Assembly: GCF_040717455.1 (NCBI RefSeq)
Contig: NZ_JBFEFH010000003.1
Coordinates: 186,001 to 250,000, forward strand
DNA length: 64,000 bases
From: Tautonia sp040717455
Lineage (GTDB): Bacteria > Planctomycetota > Planctomycetia > Isosphaerales > Isosphaeraceae
Direction: 5' to 3'
The translations under genes and the position numbers were made by a program. Position 1 is the first letter of the stretch, and every line of letters begins with the position of its first letter. Shown in pieces: positions 1-9,120 of the stretch. Below the pieces are notes generated by a model. It was not told the origin of the DNA. It saw nothing but the letters and a program-made list of their open reading frames with translations, and ran no database searches.

Positions 1-519
1 CACCCCGGCAGCGACCTGAAGGCGATGATCAACCTCGCCCTGTTCCTCAAGCGCAACGGCTACAAGCCCGACCAGGTCCAGGACTTCATCCCGGCCCCGT
101 TCGACGTGGCCACCTGCATGTACTACTCCGGCCTCGACCCGTTCACGGGAGAGGAAGTCTACATCGCCCGGCACCTCCGCGACCGCAAGCTCCAGCGCGC
201 CTTGCTCCAGTTCTTCAAGCCCGAGAACTACTTCGAGGTCCGCGACGCCCTGCTCAAGGCCGACCGATCCGACCTGATCGGCTCCGGCTGCGACTGCCTC
301 ATCCCCGCCCAACCTCCGAAAGCCGCCCTGCGAGCCCGGATGGAGCGCGCCAACAAATCCATCGCCGAAGGACGCTACGTGCATCAGATCGACGCGAAGG
401 CGAAGTCACCCGGCCCCTCCGCCGCCGCCGCTTCGTCGGGGAACGACCGCCCCGGCAACGGGCCACGCTCGGCAGGCTACCGTCCCGGCCGCTCCGGCGC
501 CCGGAGGCGCAAGCGATGA
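1..519 (+). CDS. YgiQ-family radical SAM protein, C-terminal part (5' end outside window)
   Basis: The reading frame is open from the first base, so the N-terminal radical SAM core lies outside the window and only the last 172 residues are seen. The visible part matches the conserved C-terminal region of YgiQ/UPF0313 proteins: a HPGS start, the stretch VQDFIPAPFD, then CMYYSGLDPFTGEEVY and the LIGSGCDCLIP block. After about residue 120 the sequence becomes a basic, Pro/Gly-rich tail ending in Arg-Lys, typical of low-complexity tails in this genome. The family is a radical SAM enzyme group of unknown substrate. The stop codon overlaps the start of the next gene (ATGA), which suggests co-transcription. 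Identity is fairly secure from the C-terminal motifs; the function is not known. Confidence 0.85.
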   Translation, partial: HPGSDLKAMINLALFLKRNGYKPDQVQDFIPAPFDVATCMYYSGLDPFTGEEVYIARHLRDRKLQRALLQFFKPENYFEVRDALLKADRSDLIGSGCDCLIPAQPPKAALRARMERANKSIAEGRYVHQIDAKAKSPGPSAAAASSGNDRPGNGPRSAGYRPGRSGARRRKR

Positions 520-1976
520 GGCATCCCCGACCCGCCCGAGGCCGACGCCCCGGCCCCACTTCGACCCGCCCCCCTCGGCCCGACCGGAATCAAGGACCTG
601 GCGAGGAAGACCCGACAGCCTCGCTCGTCGCTCACGCCGTCCCCGCGCCCGACCTGGCGAGGGCGACGGCGTCGATCGCCTTGCAGGCCGAATCCGCCCT
701 CTTCGTCGATCGCAGGAGGCCCGAGTCGCTCATCGCGGCATCCCTGAAGCGGCACCGCGCCTTCTCGCTGGTCGACCGCCTCTTCGTCTCGCGATCCATT
801 GACTCGCTCTTCCGCTGGCGGGGCTGGATCGAGCCGCTCCGACTCGACCCGATCGAGGCCAGGCTCCTGGTCGCGGTCCTGCTCGATCGCCCGGACGTGC
901 CCGAAGCCTGCCGGGTCTGGGCCAGGCACCTGGGCGTCGATCCCCGCTGCCTCTCGCCGATCGGCAACGCCCCGAGCTGGGCCCGGCGGGCCGAGGCCTT
1001 CCGGCGCCTCGTGGAACAGCCCCGGGCGACGACCGAGCCCTGGGCCCTGTTCCCCCGATGGCTCCGGGACGAGCTGCTCGAACCGCCCGGCACCCAGCCG
1101 CTCAAACACCGCGTCGCGGACCTCCTGCAGACGCTCCAGCGACCCGGCCCCTCCTGGGTCCGCGTCTTCAAGGGGCGGCCCGAAGCCATCTGGGACGAAC
1201 TCCGAGGCGCCGGCTGCCCCCCGACCGTGCACCCGCACCACCCCGACGCCGCGACGATCGATTCGGGCACGATCCTGCAGACGCTCGAACCGTTCCGGCG
1301 CGGCGACCTCGTCTCGCAGGACCTCGCCTCGCTGGCGGTCGTCGCCTCGTGCGATGCCGATCCCGGCGAACGCTGGTGGTATGCCGGCAAGCCGCGAGGC
1401 GAGCGCGCCGTCCTGCTCGCCGACCGCATGGCCGGAAAGGGGACGCTCATCGTCGCCGAGCTCGACCCCCGCAACCGCGCCCGGACCGCCCGAATCGCCC
1501 AGAAGGGCCCCTACTCGAACGTGGCCACCCGCATCTGGGACGGCCGCCACGTGGTCGGCAAGCCGGCGACGTATCACGGGGTCTTGCTCGAACCCCCGAG
1601 CTCGGGGCTCGGCCTCTGGCGCCGTGACCCGTCGCTCCGATGGCAGACCGACCGGGAGCAGCTCGATCGGCTGGTCGAGCAGCAGGCCGGACTCCTCCGC
1701 GCCGTCGCGGCCGGCGTCCGCCCGGCCGGCGTCCTGATCTACGCCGTGCCCTCGCTGGTCCGATCCGAGACGACCGCCCAGGTGGAGCAGTTCCTCGCGA
1801 GTCATCCCGACTTCCAGCTCGAACCGTTTCCCGACCCGATCGACGGGACCCCCACCGATGGGACCTTCGTCCTCTGGCCCGGTCGGTCCGACACCGAGGC
1901 CTGGTTCATCGCTCGAATGATCCGATCGCCGCAGTCCCGAATTCAGGAAATTTCCCCCGAAAACCAGGAGGTCTAG
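516..1976 (+). CDS. RsmB/NSUN-like RNA m5C methyltransferase homologue lacking both catalytic cysteines
   Basis: A 486-residue protein with the RsmB/NOP fold order. The N-terminal half resembles the NusB-like and PUA-like regions of RsmB, followed by the VSQDLASLAVV block (normally QDEAS) and a SAM-binding segment. The diagnostic motifs are altered. Motif I, usually a glycine-rich APGGKT, reads DADPGERWW and is followed by an unusual stretch. Motif IV, normally APCSG, reads EPPSSG near residue 360. Motif VI, normally YATCSL, reads YAVPSL near residue 410. Thus the nucleophile and the product-release cysteine are both replaced, by Pro and Ser. The start is supported by GGAGG at 503-507, 8 nt upstream of an ATG overlapping the upstream stop. 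It may be a catalytically dead RNA-binding homologue, or use other chemistry. Family assignment is good; activity is doubtful. Confidence 0.75.
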   Translation: MRHPRPARGRRPGPTSTRPPRPDRNQGPGEEDPTASLVAHAVPAPDLARATASIALQAESALFVDRRRPESLIAASLKRHRAFSLVDRLFVSRSIDSLFRWRGWIEPLRLDPIEARLLVAVLLDRPDVPEACRVWARHLGVDPRCLSPIGNAPSWARRAEAFRRLVEQPRATTEPWALFPRWLRDELLEPPGTQPLKHRVADLLQTLQRPGPSWVRVFKGRPEAIWDELRGAGCPPTVHPHHPDAATIDSGTILQTLEPFRRGDLVSQDLASLAVVASCDADPGERWWYAGKPRGERAVLLADRMAGKGTLIVAELDPRNRARTARIAQKGPYSNVATRIWDGRHVVGKPATYHGVLLEPPSSGLGLWRRDPSLRWQTDREQLDRLVEQQAGLLRAVAAGVRPAGVLIYAVPSLVRSETTAQVEQFLASHPDFQLEPFPDPIDGTPTDGTFVLWPGRSDTEAWFIARMIRSPQSRIQEISPENQEV

Positions 1977-2023
1977 GCGTTCTGATTTCCTCGATTTCGC
2001 CACAAAAAGCCTCATATTGACGA

Positions 2024-2047
2024 GTTTCAGCAAGATAAGGCTGAAAC
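2024..2047. repeat. 7-bp inverted repeat in the 223-bp gap before the sigma factor gene
   Basis: GTTTCAG at 2024-2030 and CTGAAAC at 2041-2047 form a perfect inverted repeat with a 10-nt loop. It lies 48 bases after the methyltransferase-like gene and about 150 bases before the sigma factor start. It could be a weak terminator of the upstream gene or an operator. The surrounding gap is visibly less GC-rich than the coding DNA, and a TTGACA at 2094-2099 might be a -35 element, but no convincing -10 was found at the right spacing. Confidence 0.35.
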
Positions 2048-2199
2048 GACACTTTCTCGATCACGAAAGCGAATTTGCCATGATGGATGAGCCTTGACAC
2101 TGTCCAAGGCTTCACCCCATAGTGCATGGAGACCGCAGGGACACGACCGTCTTCGTGAAGCGAACATTCGTCATCGCTCGGATCTGAAGGAGCCGTCTG

Positions 2200-2808
2200 A
2201 TGCCGCTCTATGCTCCTCACACACCACCCGACCTCCGCTTTCATCAACTGCTTCGCGAGGCACGAGATGGGTCGACCGAGGCGCGATGGCTCGTCGTTCA
2301 GATGTTCCGGACGATGATGCTGAGCATCGCGAACGACGAGGTCGATCAGGCCGTCCAGGTGCGCGAGGCCCCCTCGGACATCGTGCAGGAGACGATCGTC
2401 GAGGCCCAGCGCGACCTGGATCGCTTCCACGGGATGACCGAACGCGAGATGAAAGGGTGGCTCCGGACCGTCCTGAAGCGCAACATCCAGAACCTGCACC
2501 TGAAATACCGGACGATCAAGCGCGACCTCAATCGCGAGCGGCCGATGGAGCTCCAGGCCCAGTGCAACGAGCCCAACCTGGCCGATCCTTGCCCCTCACC
2601 GAGCACCGTGCTCGACCAGCGTGAGCGGCTCCAGGGGATCGACCGGGCCTTGAAGACCTTGCCAGAGCACTATCGTCTCGTCATCGAGCTCTACTATCGG
2701 AAGGGCCTGTCCTTCGCCGAGATCGGCAAGTTCATGGTGAAATCCGAAGGCGCGGTCCGCCAGCTCCACGCCCGATCACTCCACGAACTCAGCAAACGGA
2801 TCAAATAA
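2200..2808 (+). CDS. ECF-like RNA polymerase sigma factor
   Basis: A 202-residue sigma-70 family protein with only regions 2 and 4, so of the ECF type. Region 2 covers roughly residues 20-100 and includes DIVQETIVEA and the WLRTVLKRNI block that contacts core polymerase and the -10 element. Region 4 covers about residues 145-200: ALKTLPEHYRLVIELYY followed by the helix-turn-helix FAEIGKFMVKSEGAVRQLHARS that would read the -35 element. AAGGAG at 2187-2192, 7 nt upstream, supports the ATG. No anti-sigma factor gene is adjacent; the downstream neighbour nuoN is convergent and separated by a hairpin. Many planctomycete ECF-like factors are orphan regulators of this kind. Its targets cannot be told from the sequence. 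Confidence 0.88.
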   Translation: MPLYAPHTPPDLRFHQLLREARDGSTEARWLVVQMFRTMMLSIANDEVDQAVQVREAPSDIVQETIVEAQRDLDRFHGMTEREMKGWLRTVLKRNIQNLHLKYRTIKRDLNRERPMELQAQCNEPNLADPCPSPSTVLDQRERLQGIDRALKTLPEHYRLVIELYYRKGLSFAEIGKFMVKSEGAVRQLHARSLHELSKRIK

Positions 2809-2847
2809 AGGCCGGAGCAGACTCGATCGTCGTCGATCGAAAAGCGA

Positions 2848-2888
2848 GAGGGAGCGACCTCCTGGTTCAAACAGGACGTCGCTCCCTC
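2848..2888. terminator. Bidirectional terminator-like hairpin between sigma factor gene and nuoN
   Basis: An 11-bp perfect stem (2848-2858 with 2878-2888, GAGGGAGCGAC and its complement) is topped, after one C-C mismatch, by a 5-bp inner stem (TCCTG/CAGGA) with a 7-nt loop. It sits 39 bases after the sigma factor stop and 14 bases beyond the nuoN stop, so it could end transcripts arriving from both sides. There is no U-tract on either strand. Confidence 0.7.
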
Positions 2889-2902
2889 CGACGATCCGGG
2901 GT

Positions 2903-4546
2903 TCACGGCGTTGCATCGACCCGGACCTGGGCGAGATCCTCTCGCGGTGCGGTCTCGCTCTCGGGGGCTTCGGCGTCCGATCGCCCCGGGGTCGGTTGAT
3001 GGATGGCGGCCACGGCGGCCTGTCGGCTCGCGGTCTGGAGCGGACCCGGAATGCATCCCAGCACCAGACTCAGGATCGCACAGGTCCCGATCGCAGCGAC
3101 GACCGGCCAGCTCGGGCGAGGACGATCGGCCACGCCAGACGCCTCGGCCGGCGTGCCGTAGTACATGGCCGCGACGATCCGGAGGTAATAGTACGCACCG
3201 ACGGCGGCATTGAGCACGCCGATGAGAGCCAGGAGCCGGAGCGACGGGATCCCCTGGATCGGCGCCGCGTTCCAGGCCGAGGCGAAGATCAGGAACTTGC
3301 CCCAGAACCCGGCAAGCGGCGGCACCCCAGCCAGGCTGAACAGGCAGATCGCCATGGCCAGGCTCAGCAGCGGTCGGGTCCGGGCGAGTCCCGAGAGATC
3401 ATCGATGTTCTCGGCCCGCTCCCCCACCCCTTCGAGCAGCAGGATCACCCCGAAGGCACCGAGGGTCATCAGAGCATAGGCGGCCAGGTAGAAGATGATC
3501 CCTTCGGCCCCGGAATTCGGGCCGAGGTTCGCGGGGTCTTCGACCGTGGCAAACGCCACCGCGATCCCGATCATCAAATAGCCCGCGTGGGCGATCGAGG
3601 AGTACGCGAACAGCCGCTTCAGGTTCGTCTGCACCAGGGCCACGGTGTTGCCCAGCACCAGGGTCGCGGCGGCGATGATCCAGGCGAGGAACACCGCCCG
3701 TTCGGCCAGCATGGGGTCGCCCACGCTCACGACCGAGGTCAGGACGCGGAGCATGGCGACGAACCCGATTCCCTTGGGGATCCAGGCCAGCAGCGCGGTG
3801 ATGATGGTCGGGGCCCCCTGGTACACGTCGGGGGCGTAGAAGTGGAACGGGACCGCCGCGACCCGGAATCCGAGCCCCGCGGTGATGAACACCACGGCGA
3901 TCAGGCCGAATGCCACGTTCCCGGAAGTAATGATCCCTTCACCTTCATGGAGCAAATACGCGAGCGCCTTGAGATTCGTCACCCCGGTCAGCCCGTACAG
4001 ATAGGCGAACCCAAAGAGCAGTAACCCGGTCGAGAAGACGCTCAGGAAGAAGTACTTGGTGGCCGCTTCCTGCGCCGGACGATCGCGCCTGGGCAGGTAG
4101 AGCAGGAGATAGGTGGGGATCGAGATCAGTTCGAGTCCCACGAACAGGAAGACCAGTTCGTTCGCCGTACTCACGAGCATCGAACCGGCGACGATGAAGA
4201 GCATGGCCCCGAAGAACTCGGGGGCACGATCATCGCCAATCTGGTTCGAGCCCATGGCCAGCAAGATCAGGCCGGTGAGCAGGAACGCGAGCCTGGCATA
4301 GAGCGAGAGCGCGTCGTTCAACGCGACCGCGCCGTAGACGAAGTCGGTCGTGTCGTACCGGGCGACCGCCAGCAAGGCCACGAGCGACGCGATGATGGCC
4401 GCTCCGGAGAGCCCGGCCCACAGCGAACGCCCCCATCGCACGAACGGTCCCGCCACCATGATAGTCGCGGCGGAGATCGAGAGGACGATCTCCGGCAGCA
4501 AGATCAGGAGCGTCCGGGAGAGTGTTTCCGACTGATCGGGAGTCAT
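2903..4546 (-). CDS. nuoN: NADH-quinone oxidoreductase subunit N
   Basis: A 547-residue polytopic protein, the antiporter-like subunit N of complex I in the cytoplasmic membrane. The conserved proton-channel core is visible: TYLLLYLPRRDRPAQEAATKYF near residue 145, PFHFYAPDVYQGAP near 240 and VQTNLKRLFAYSSIAHAGY near 310, with the lysines and the TM helix pattern of the Mrp/Nuo family. The last 50 residues form a hydrophilic Pro/Glu-rich tail that is longer than in most NuoN proteins. The ATG overlaps the nuoM stop by 4 nt. It is the last gene of the nuo operon and ends just before the shared hairpin facing the sigma factor gene. Identification is secure from motifs and from its place in a complete operon. 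Confidence 0.97.
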   Translation of the reverse strand: MTPDQSETLSRTLLILLPEIVLSISAATIMVAGPFVRWGRSLWAGLSGAAIIASLVALLAVARYDTTDFVYGAVALNDALSLYARLAFLLTGLILLAMGSNQIGDDRAPEFFGAMLFIVAGSMLVSTANELVFLFVGLELISIPTYLLLYLPRRDRPAQEAATKYFFLSVFSTGLLLFGFAYLYGLTGVTNLKALAYLLHEGEGIITSGNVAFGLIAVVFITAGLGFRVAAVPFHFYAPDVYQGAPTIITALLAWIPKGIGFVAMLRVLTSVVSVGDPMLAERAVFLAWIIAAATLVLGNTVALVQTNLKRLFAYSSIAHAGYLMIGIAVAFATVEDPANLGPNSGAEGIIFYLAAYALMTLGAFGVILLLEGVGERAENIDDLSGLARTRPLLSLAMAICLFSLAGVPPLAGFWGKFLIFASAWNAAPIQGIPSLRLLALIGVLNAAVGAYYYLRIVAAMYYGTPAEASGVADRPRPSWPVVAAIGTCAILSLVLGCIPGPLQTASRQAAVAAIHQPTPGRSDAEAPESETAPREDLAQVRVDATP

Positions 4547-6252
4547 TGGGCGATCACCTGCGCCGGTCCGGCGAGAAAGGCTCGAGGCTGCACGTTGTCG
4601 CGCTCGGCCGAGACGGTCTGAGTCGAATCCTCGGACCGGGCCGCCCCCACCTCGGGGAATCGAGCGACGATCGGCTCGACCGAAGGAGTGATCCGGTCAA
4701 AGAACGGTTTGGGATAGACGCCAATCACCACGATGAGCACCAGCAAGGGGGCGAGCCCCGCGATCTCGTACCACCGGACCGGCGGGACCTGGGTGTCGTG
4801 CGAACCGGCATGCCCGTGGTGGTCAGGCTCACGGAGCGGGCCGAAGACGACCCGCTGGAGCATCACGAACAGGTAGTAGGCACCCAGGATGATCCCGAAC
4901 CCGGCAAATACCGCGGCGGCCGGGAACCGGGCGAAGCTGCCGACCAGGATCGGGAACTCGCCGACGAACCCGTTCAGGCCCGGGACCGCGGCCGACCCGA
5001 GCGAGGAGAGGATCAGGAAGAACGCGAGCAGGGGCATCCTGTTCCAGACGCCCCCCATCTGGCTCATCTCCCGGGTGTGATATCGCTCATACAGGATCCC
5101 GACGCAGGCGAAGAGCGCCCCGGTCGTCAGGCCGTGATTGATCATCTGGAGCACGGCGCCATCGACGCTCACCAGGGTCATCGAGAACAGGCCGAGCGCG
5201 ATGAACCCCATATGGCTGACCGAGCTGTACGCCACCAGCCGCTTGACGTCGGACTGGGCCAGGGCGGTGAGGGCCCCGTAGAGGATGCCGATCACGGCGA
5301 TGGTGACGAGCACCGGCGCCAGCGCCGCGGCCCCCATCGGCGTCATGGCCAGATTGAAGCGGAGGAAGCCATAACCGCCGACCTTGAGCAGCACGCCGGC
5401 GAGCAAGACCGAGCCGGCCGTCGGGGCTTCGACGTGAGCCAAGGGGAGCCAGGTGTGGAACGGGAAGAGGGGGACCTTGATGGCAAACCCGGCGAAGAGC
5501 AGCAGGAAAATCAGGACCTGCGGCTGGAGGAGGAAGGCGCCGTACCCCTCCGTCCCGACGGTCGTCTGCGTCTGAGTCCAGTCGTTCCAGGGGAGATTGG
5601 CCAGGCCATTGGTCAATTCCGGGATCGAGAAGGTCAGGACGTGCTCGGGCGAATACTGGTAATGGACGACGATCAGGGCGATGACGCCCAGCAGCGTCAG
5701 CAGGCTTCCCGCGAGCGTATACAGGAAGAAGGTGATCGAGGCTCGCTTCCGTTCGGGCCCGCCGAACAGGCCCACCAGGAAGAAGAGCGGGATGAGGGTG
5801 AACTCGAAGAAGATGTAGAACAGGACGACATCCAGGCTCGCGAACAGGCCGAGCAGCCCGGTCTCGAGGAACAGCAGGAGCGCGTAGTAAGTGGGTGACC
5901 GATCGACGATCGACGACCAGGAGGAGAAGACCGCCGTGATCATCAGCAGGGCGGTCAGCGTGAACAGCGAGAGGCCCAGGCCATCGAGCCCCATCGCGAA
6001 CCGGATGCCCGGGCCGTCACCGACGGAGACCCAGGACAACCCGTAGTGCCCCTCACTCGACTGGGTCGAGAACTGGGGGGCCGCCGAGCCGACCTCGAAG
6101 GCGATGGTGAGGATGAGCGAGAAGGCGAGGGTGACGAGCGTCATCGCCAACGCGACCGATCGGGCGACGGTATGGTCGAGCCTGGGCGCGAGCAAGAGCG
6201 CGAGCCCCCCAATCAGGGGGAGCAAGACCGTGATTACCAGAAGCGTTGCCAT
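4543..6252 (-). CDS. nuoM: NADH-quinone oxidoreductase subunit M
   Basis: A 569-residue membrane subunit of complex I, one of the three antiporter-like proton pumps. Characteristic blocks are the FFEFTLIPLFFLVGLFGG segment with the essential membrane glutamate near residue 140, FPFHTWLPLAHVEAPTAGS near 270 and AQSDVKRLVAYSSVSHMGF near 340. A loop near residue 480 is rich in His (DHHGHAGSH), echoing the larger His patch in NuoL. The ATG has AAGGA 7 nt upstream and its stop overlaps the nuoN start. It is 70 bases from the nuoL stop. Family identification is secure. Confidence 0.97.
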   Translation of the reverse strand: MATLLVITVLLPLIGGLALLLAPRLDHTVARSVALAMTLVTLAFSLILTIAFEVGSAAPQFSTQSSEGHYGLSWVSVGDGPGIRFAMGLDGLGLSLFTLTALLMITAVFSSWSSIVDRSPTYYALLLFLETGLLGLFASLDVVLFYIFFEFTLIPLFFLVGLFGGPERKRASITFFLYTLAGSLLTLLGVIALIVVHYQYSPEHVLTFSIPELTNGLANLPWNDWTQTQTTVGTEGYGAFLLQPQVLIFLLLFAGFAIKVPLFPFHTWLPLAHVEAPTAGSVLLAGVLLKVGGYGFLRFNLAMTPMGAAALAPVLVTIAVIGILYGALTALAQSDVKRLVAYSSVSHMGFIALGLFSMTLVSVDGAVLQMINHGLTTGALFACVGILYERYHTREMSQMGGVWNRMPLLAFFLILSSLGSAAVPGLNGFVGEFPILVGSFARFPAAAVFAGFGIILGAYYLFVMLQRVVFGPLREPDHHGHAGSHDTQVPPVRWYEIAGLAPLLVLIVVIGVYPKPFFDRITPSVEPIVARFPEVGAARSEDSTQTVSAERDNVQPRAFLAGPAQVIAQ

Positions 6253-6322
6253 CTCGGATTCCTTCTCACCTCGGATCGACGCGGGGGCTTGGAGCGGGGC
6301 CAGACTCTCGGTCTTCGAAGGG

Positions 6323-8608
6323 TCAGCCGACGAACATCAGGAGGATCAGCAGGGCGGCGATCCCCATCGCGGTCACGACGGCGTACGACTGGATCAGGCC
6401 GTTCTGGAGCGGTCGGAGCGCGTCCTGGCCCACCAGGCGGGGGACGAAGGCCACGAACTTGACCAGCCCGTCGATGACATACACGTCGAAGTAGCGACTG
6501 ATGGTGGCGAGGAGCCGCGTCGGTGCCACCACCAGCATCGCGTACACTTCGTCCACATAGAACTTGTTCCACGAGGCGTTGGCCAGCGGCCGGAGGGCGC
6601 CGGAGATCTTCTCGGGAAGCTCGGACGGGCGAGCGTACATCAGCATGCTCAGGCCCAGCCCGATCAGCGCGGCGAGCGTCCCCGTGATGGCGGTCGCCCA
6701 GTCGAATTCATGCTCGTGGTGTTCGAGCAGCTCGAACGTCGGCGTCGCCTCGACGTGATGCGCGAACCAGTGGGTCATCGGCCCGAAGAGGATGCCGACG
6801 AGGACGGCGCAGGCGGCCAGCACCATCAGCGGCACGGTCATGATCGGGGGGGATTCGTGACCGAAGTGGGAGTCGTGCCCATGATGATCGCCGGCCCCGT
6901 GCCCGTGGTGGTCTTGCGGGACCGGTTCGTGGGTCGAACTCGCGACCGGGTCGGGCAGGTCAGCAGGGCGATGAGGGATGGCGTCGGGACCGGCCGCCGA
7001 GGCGCCGGGGACGCTCCGGTGAGCCCCCATCGCCGACTCGTAGCGCGAGAGCTCGGAGGACTCGGGAGCCGGGGTATCGACCCCATAGGCCGGCCCGCCC
7101 GAGGAGACATGGGGATCGTGGGATGCTTCGGCGATGGCATGGGGGCCGCCAGGACTGGGCAGCTTCTCGGGACCCCAGAAGGTCTTGAAGAAGGCCCGGC
7201 CGGTGTAGAAGGCCGTCAGCAAGGCGGTGAAGGTCGCGACCCAGTAAATTCCGAGATAAAGCCCCGCGTACCTGACCCCTTCATCGTGCCCCGCGGCGCT
7301 CAAGGCGGCCAGGATCTCGTCCTTACTCCAGAAGCCGGCCAGCGGGAAGAGACCGCAGAGGGCCAGGGCCCCGATCGCGAACGTCCAGCAGGTGTAAGGC
7401 AGCCGGTGGCGAAGCCCGCCGAACTGCCGCATGTCGATCACGCCGCCCATGGCGTGCATGACCGATCCGGACCCGAGGAAGAGCAAGGCCTTGAAGAAGG
7501 CGTGCGTGAACAGGTGGAACACCGCGGCGATCACCGCGAACTGGGCGATGTGCCCCACCGCCGCCCCCAGGCCCATGAACATGAAGCCGAGCTGGCTGAC
7601 CGTCGAGTAGGCGAGGACTCGCTTCAGGTCCGTCTGCGTCAAGGCGATCAGCGCCGCGAGCAGGGCGGTGGCGCATCCGATCGTCGAGACGGCGGCCTGG
7701 AGACCCGGTTCGGCCGCCAGCAGGAGGCTCGATCGGGCCAGCAGATACACGCCCGCCGTCACCATGGTCGCGGCGTGGATGAGCGCGGAGACGGGCGTCG
7801 GGCCTTCCATCGCATCCGGCAGCCAGACGTAGAGCGGGAGCTGGGCGCTCTTGGCCGTCGCCGCCCAGAACAGGAGCAGGACCACCCAGAACAGGGCCGA
7901 CTGCCCGAGGAACAGCGGGGTCGAGGCCAGGATGTTTCGGGTGTCCAGCGTCAGGATGTTCGAGTAGCTCAGGTCGTGGTTCGGCGCGTAGGTCCAGAGG
8001 AGGAACAGGGCGATGGCGAACCCGAGGTCGCCGATCCGGTTCACGAGGAACGCCTTCTTGGCGGCCTCCGCGGCCTCCGGCTTCGCGTACCAGAAGCCGA
8101 TGAGCAGGTAGCTACACACCCCGACGCCTTCCCAGAAGGCATAAGTGAGCAGGAAATTGCTGGAGAGGACCAGGCCCGTCATCGAGAAGACGAACATCCC
8201 GAAGACGAAGAAGAAGCGCGGATATCCCGGGTCGCCCGCCATGTAACCGGCCGCGAAGATGGCGACCAGGCAGGCGACGAAGGTGACCATGCCGAGCATC
8301 ATGGTCGTCAGGCCGTCCACCCGGAACTCGATCGGGACGATCAACGCGGCGTCTCGGAGGTCGTCTCCGGCGGCATCGCCCGATGCGGTCGTCTGATCGA
8401 TATTCAACCAGGTGTAGACCTGGGTGGTCTCGGAACCGTCGGTCCCGAGGAGGATCGTCAGGCTGAGCAGGAACGAGAGGGCAATACCAGCGATCACCGG
8501 CAGGTGGTTCCAGCCCTGCAATCGCCGGCCGCCGACGAAGGCGATGAGCCCGCCCAGGAGGGGCAGCAGCGGGATCAGCCAGACGTTGCGGATCAGCGAC
8601 TCAACCAC
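6323..8608 (-). CDS. nuoL: NADH-quinone oxidoreductase subunit L
   Basis: A 761-residue protein, the largest antiporter-like subunit of complex I, expected to carry the long lateral helix near its C-terminus. Seen are FWEGVGVCSYLLIGFWY near residue 155, LPDAMEGPTPVSALIHAATMV near 270 and TQTDLKRVLAYSTVSQLGFM near 330. It is longer than typical NuoL (about 610-650) because of an insertion at roughly residues 480-600 that is polar and ends in a histidine-rich stretch (HHGHGAGDHHGHDSH). The GTG start is preceded by GGGAG at 7 nt inside the nuoK end, giving an 8-nt overlap, so translation is probably coupled. The His-rich loop could bind metal, but that is conjecture. Confidence 0.96.
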   Translation of the reverse strand: MVESLIRNVWLIPLLPLLGGLIAFVGGRRLQGWNHLPVIAGIALSFLLSLTILLGTDGSETTQVYTWLNIDQTTASGDAAGDDLRDAALIVPIEFRVDGLTTMMLGMVTFVACLVAIFAAGYMAGDPGYPRFFFVFGMFVFSMTGLVLSSNFLLTYAFWEGVGVCSYLLIGFWYAKPEAAEAAKKAFLVNRIGDLGFAIALFLLWTYAPNHDLSYSNILTLDTRNILASTPLFLGQSALFWVVLLLFWAATAKSAQLPLYVWLPDAMEGPTPVSALIHAATMVTAGVYLLARSSLLLAAEPGLQAAVSTIGCATALLAALIALTQTDLKRVLAYSTVSQLGFMFMGLGAAVGHIAQFAVIAAVFHLFTHAFFKALLFLGSGSVMHAMGGVIDMRQFGGLRHRLPYTCWTFAIGALALCGLFPLAGFWSKDEILAALSAAGHDEGVRYAGLYLGIYWVATFTALLTAFYTGRAFFKTFWGPEKLPSPGGPHAIAEASHDPHVSSGGPAYGVDTPAPESSELSRYESAMGAHRSVPGASAAGPDAIPHRPADLPDPVASSTHEPVPQDHHGHGAGDHHGHDSHFGHESPPIMTVPLMVLAACAVLVGILFGPMTHWFAHHVEATPTFELLEHHEHEFDWATAITGTLAALIGLGLSMLMYARPSELPEKISGALRPLANASWNKFYVDEVYAMLVVAPTRLLATISRYFDVYVIDGLVKFVAFVPRLVGQDALRPLQNGLIQSYAVVTAMGIAALLILLMFVG

Positions 8609-9062
8609 GACGTTGCTCCCAGGGCTGGCGGGGGTGCGGCGGTTCCACGCCGGACGGGGTCAGGTTCGGATAGCTTTCGGGGCCGGGCAGCGGGACGTAA
8701 GGCTCGGCCTTATCGGTGTCGAGCGACTCGGGCAGGCCCGACTCGCGGAGACCTTGCCAGAGCGAAATATCAAGCGACCGGTTCCGGTTGAACAGGACCA
8801 GGATCAGGGCCAGGGCGAGGGCCGCCTCACTGGCGGCGACGGTCAGCATGACGATGGTGAAGACCTGGCCGGTCCAGTTGCCGTGGAACCGACTGAACGA
8901 GACGAGCGTCAGGGCCGTGCCCTGGAGCATCATCTCGGCGGAGAGGAACATGACGATCAGGTTCCTCCGCGAGAGGAACCCGAGCATGCCCAGCGACATC
9001 AAGGCGGCGCCGAGAATCAGGTAATTCGAGAGCTGATCGAAGGAAAATGCGTAGTCCGTCAT
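8601..9062 (-). CDS. nuoK: NADH-quinone oxidoreductase subunit K with long C-terminal tail
   Basis: A 153-residue protein; the first 105 residues are a normal NuoK with three TM helices. The conserved membrane glutamates appear in FLSAEMMLQGTALTLV and in TVAASEAALALALIL. The family usually ends near residue 100, after the third helix. Here about 50 further residues, Pro/Glu-rich and hydrophilic, extend to an end that overlaps the nuoL start by 8 nt. The tail has no recognisable domain. NuoK forms part of the proton path between NuoJ and NuoN. Lies 58 bases downstream of nuoJ. Confidence 0.95.
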   Translation of the reverse strand: MTDYAFSFDQLSNYLILGAALMSLGMLGFLSRRNLIVMFLSAEMMLQGTALTLVSFSRFHGNWTGQVFTIVMLTVAASEAALALALILVLFNRNRSLDISLWQGLRESGLPESLDTDKAEPYVPLPGPESYPNLTPSGVEPPHPRQPWEQRRG

Positions 9063-9120
9063 GGATTCAAGGGCCTCAGTCGGTTTCTCGCTCCATGGAG
9101 ATGGAGAATCAGCTCACGCA

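Noticed and set aside
477..2033. Long minus-strand open frame opposite the methyltransferase-like gene
   Set aside because: Its translation is Arg/Gly/Glu/Pro-rich without family features; long antisense frames are expected in very GC-rich coding DNA. The plus strand has motifs, a ribosome site and a coupled start. The same applies to many antisense frames over nuo, purF and the amidohydrolase gene.
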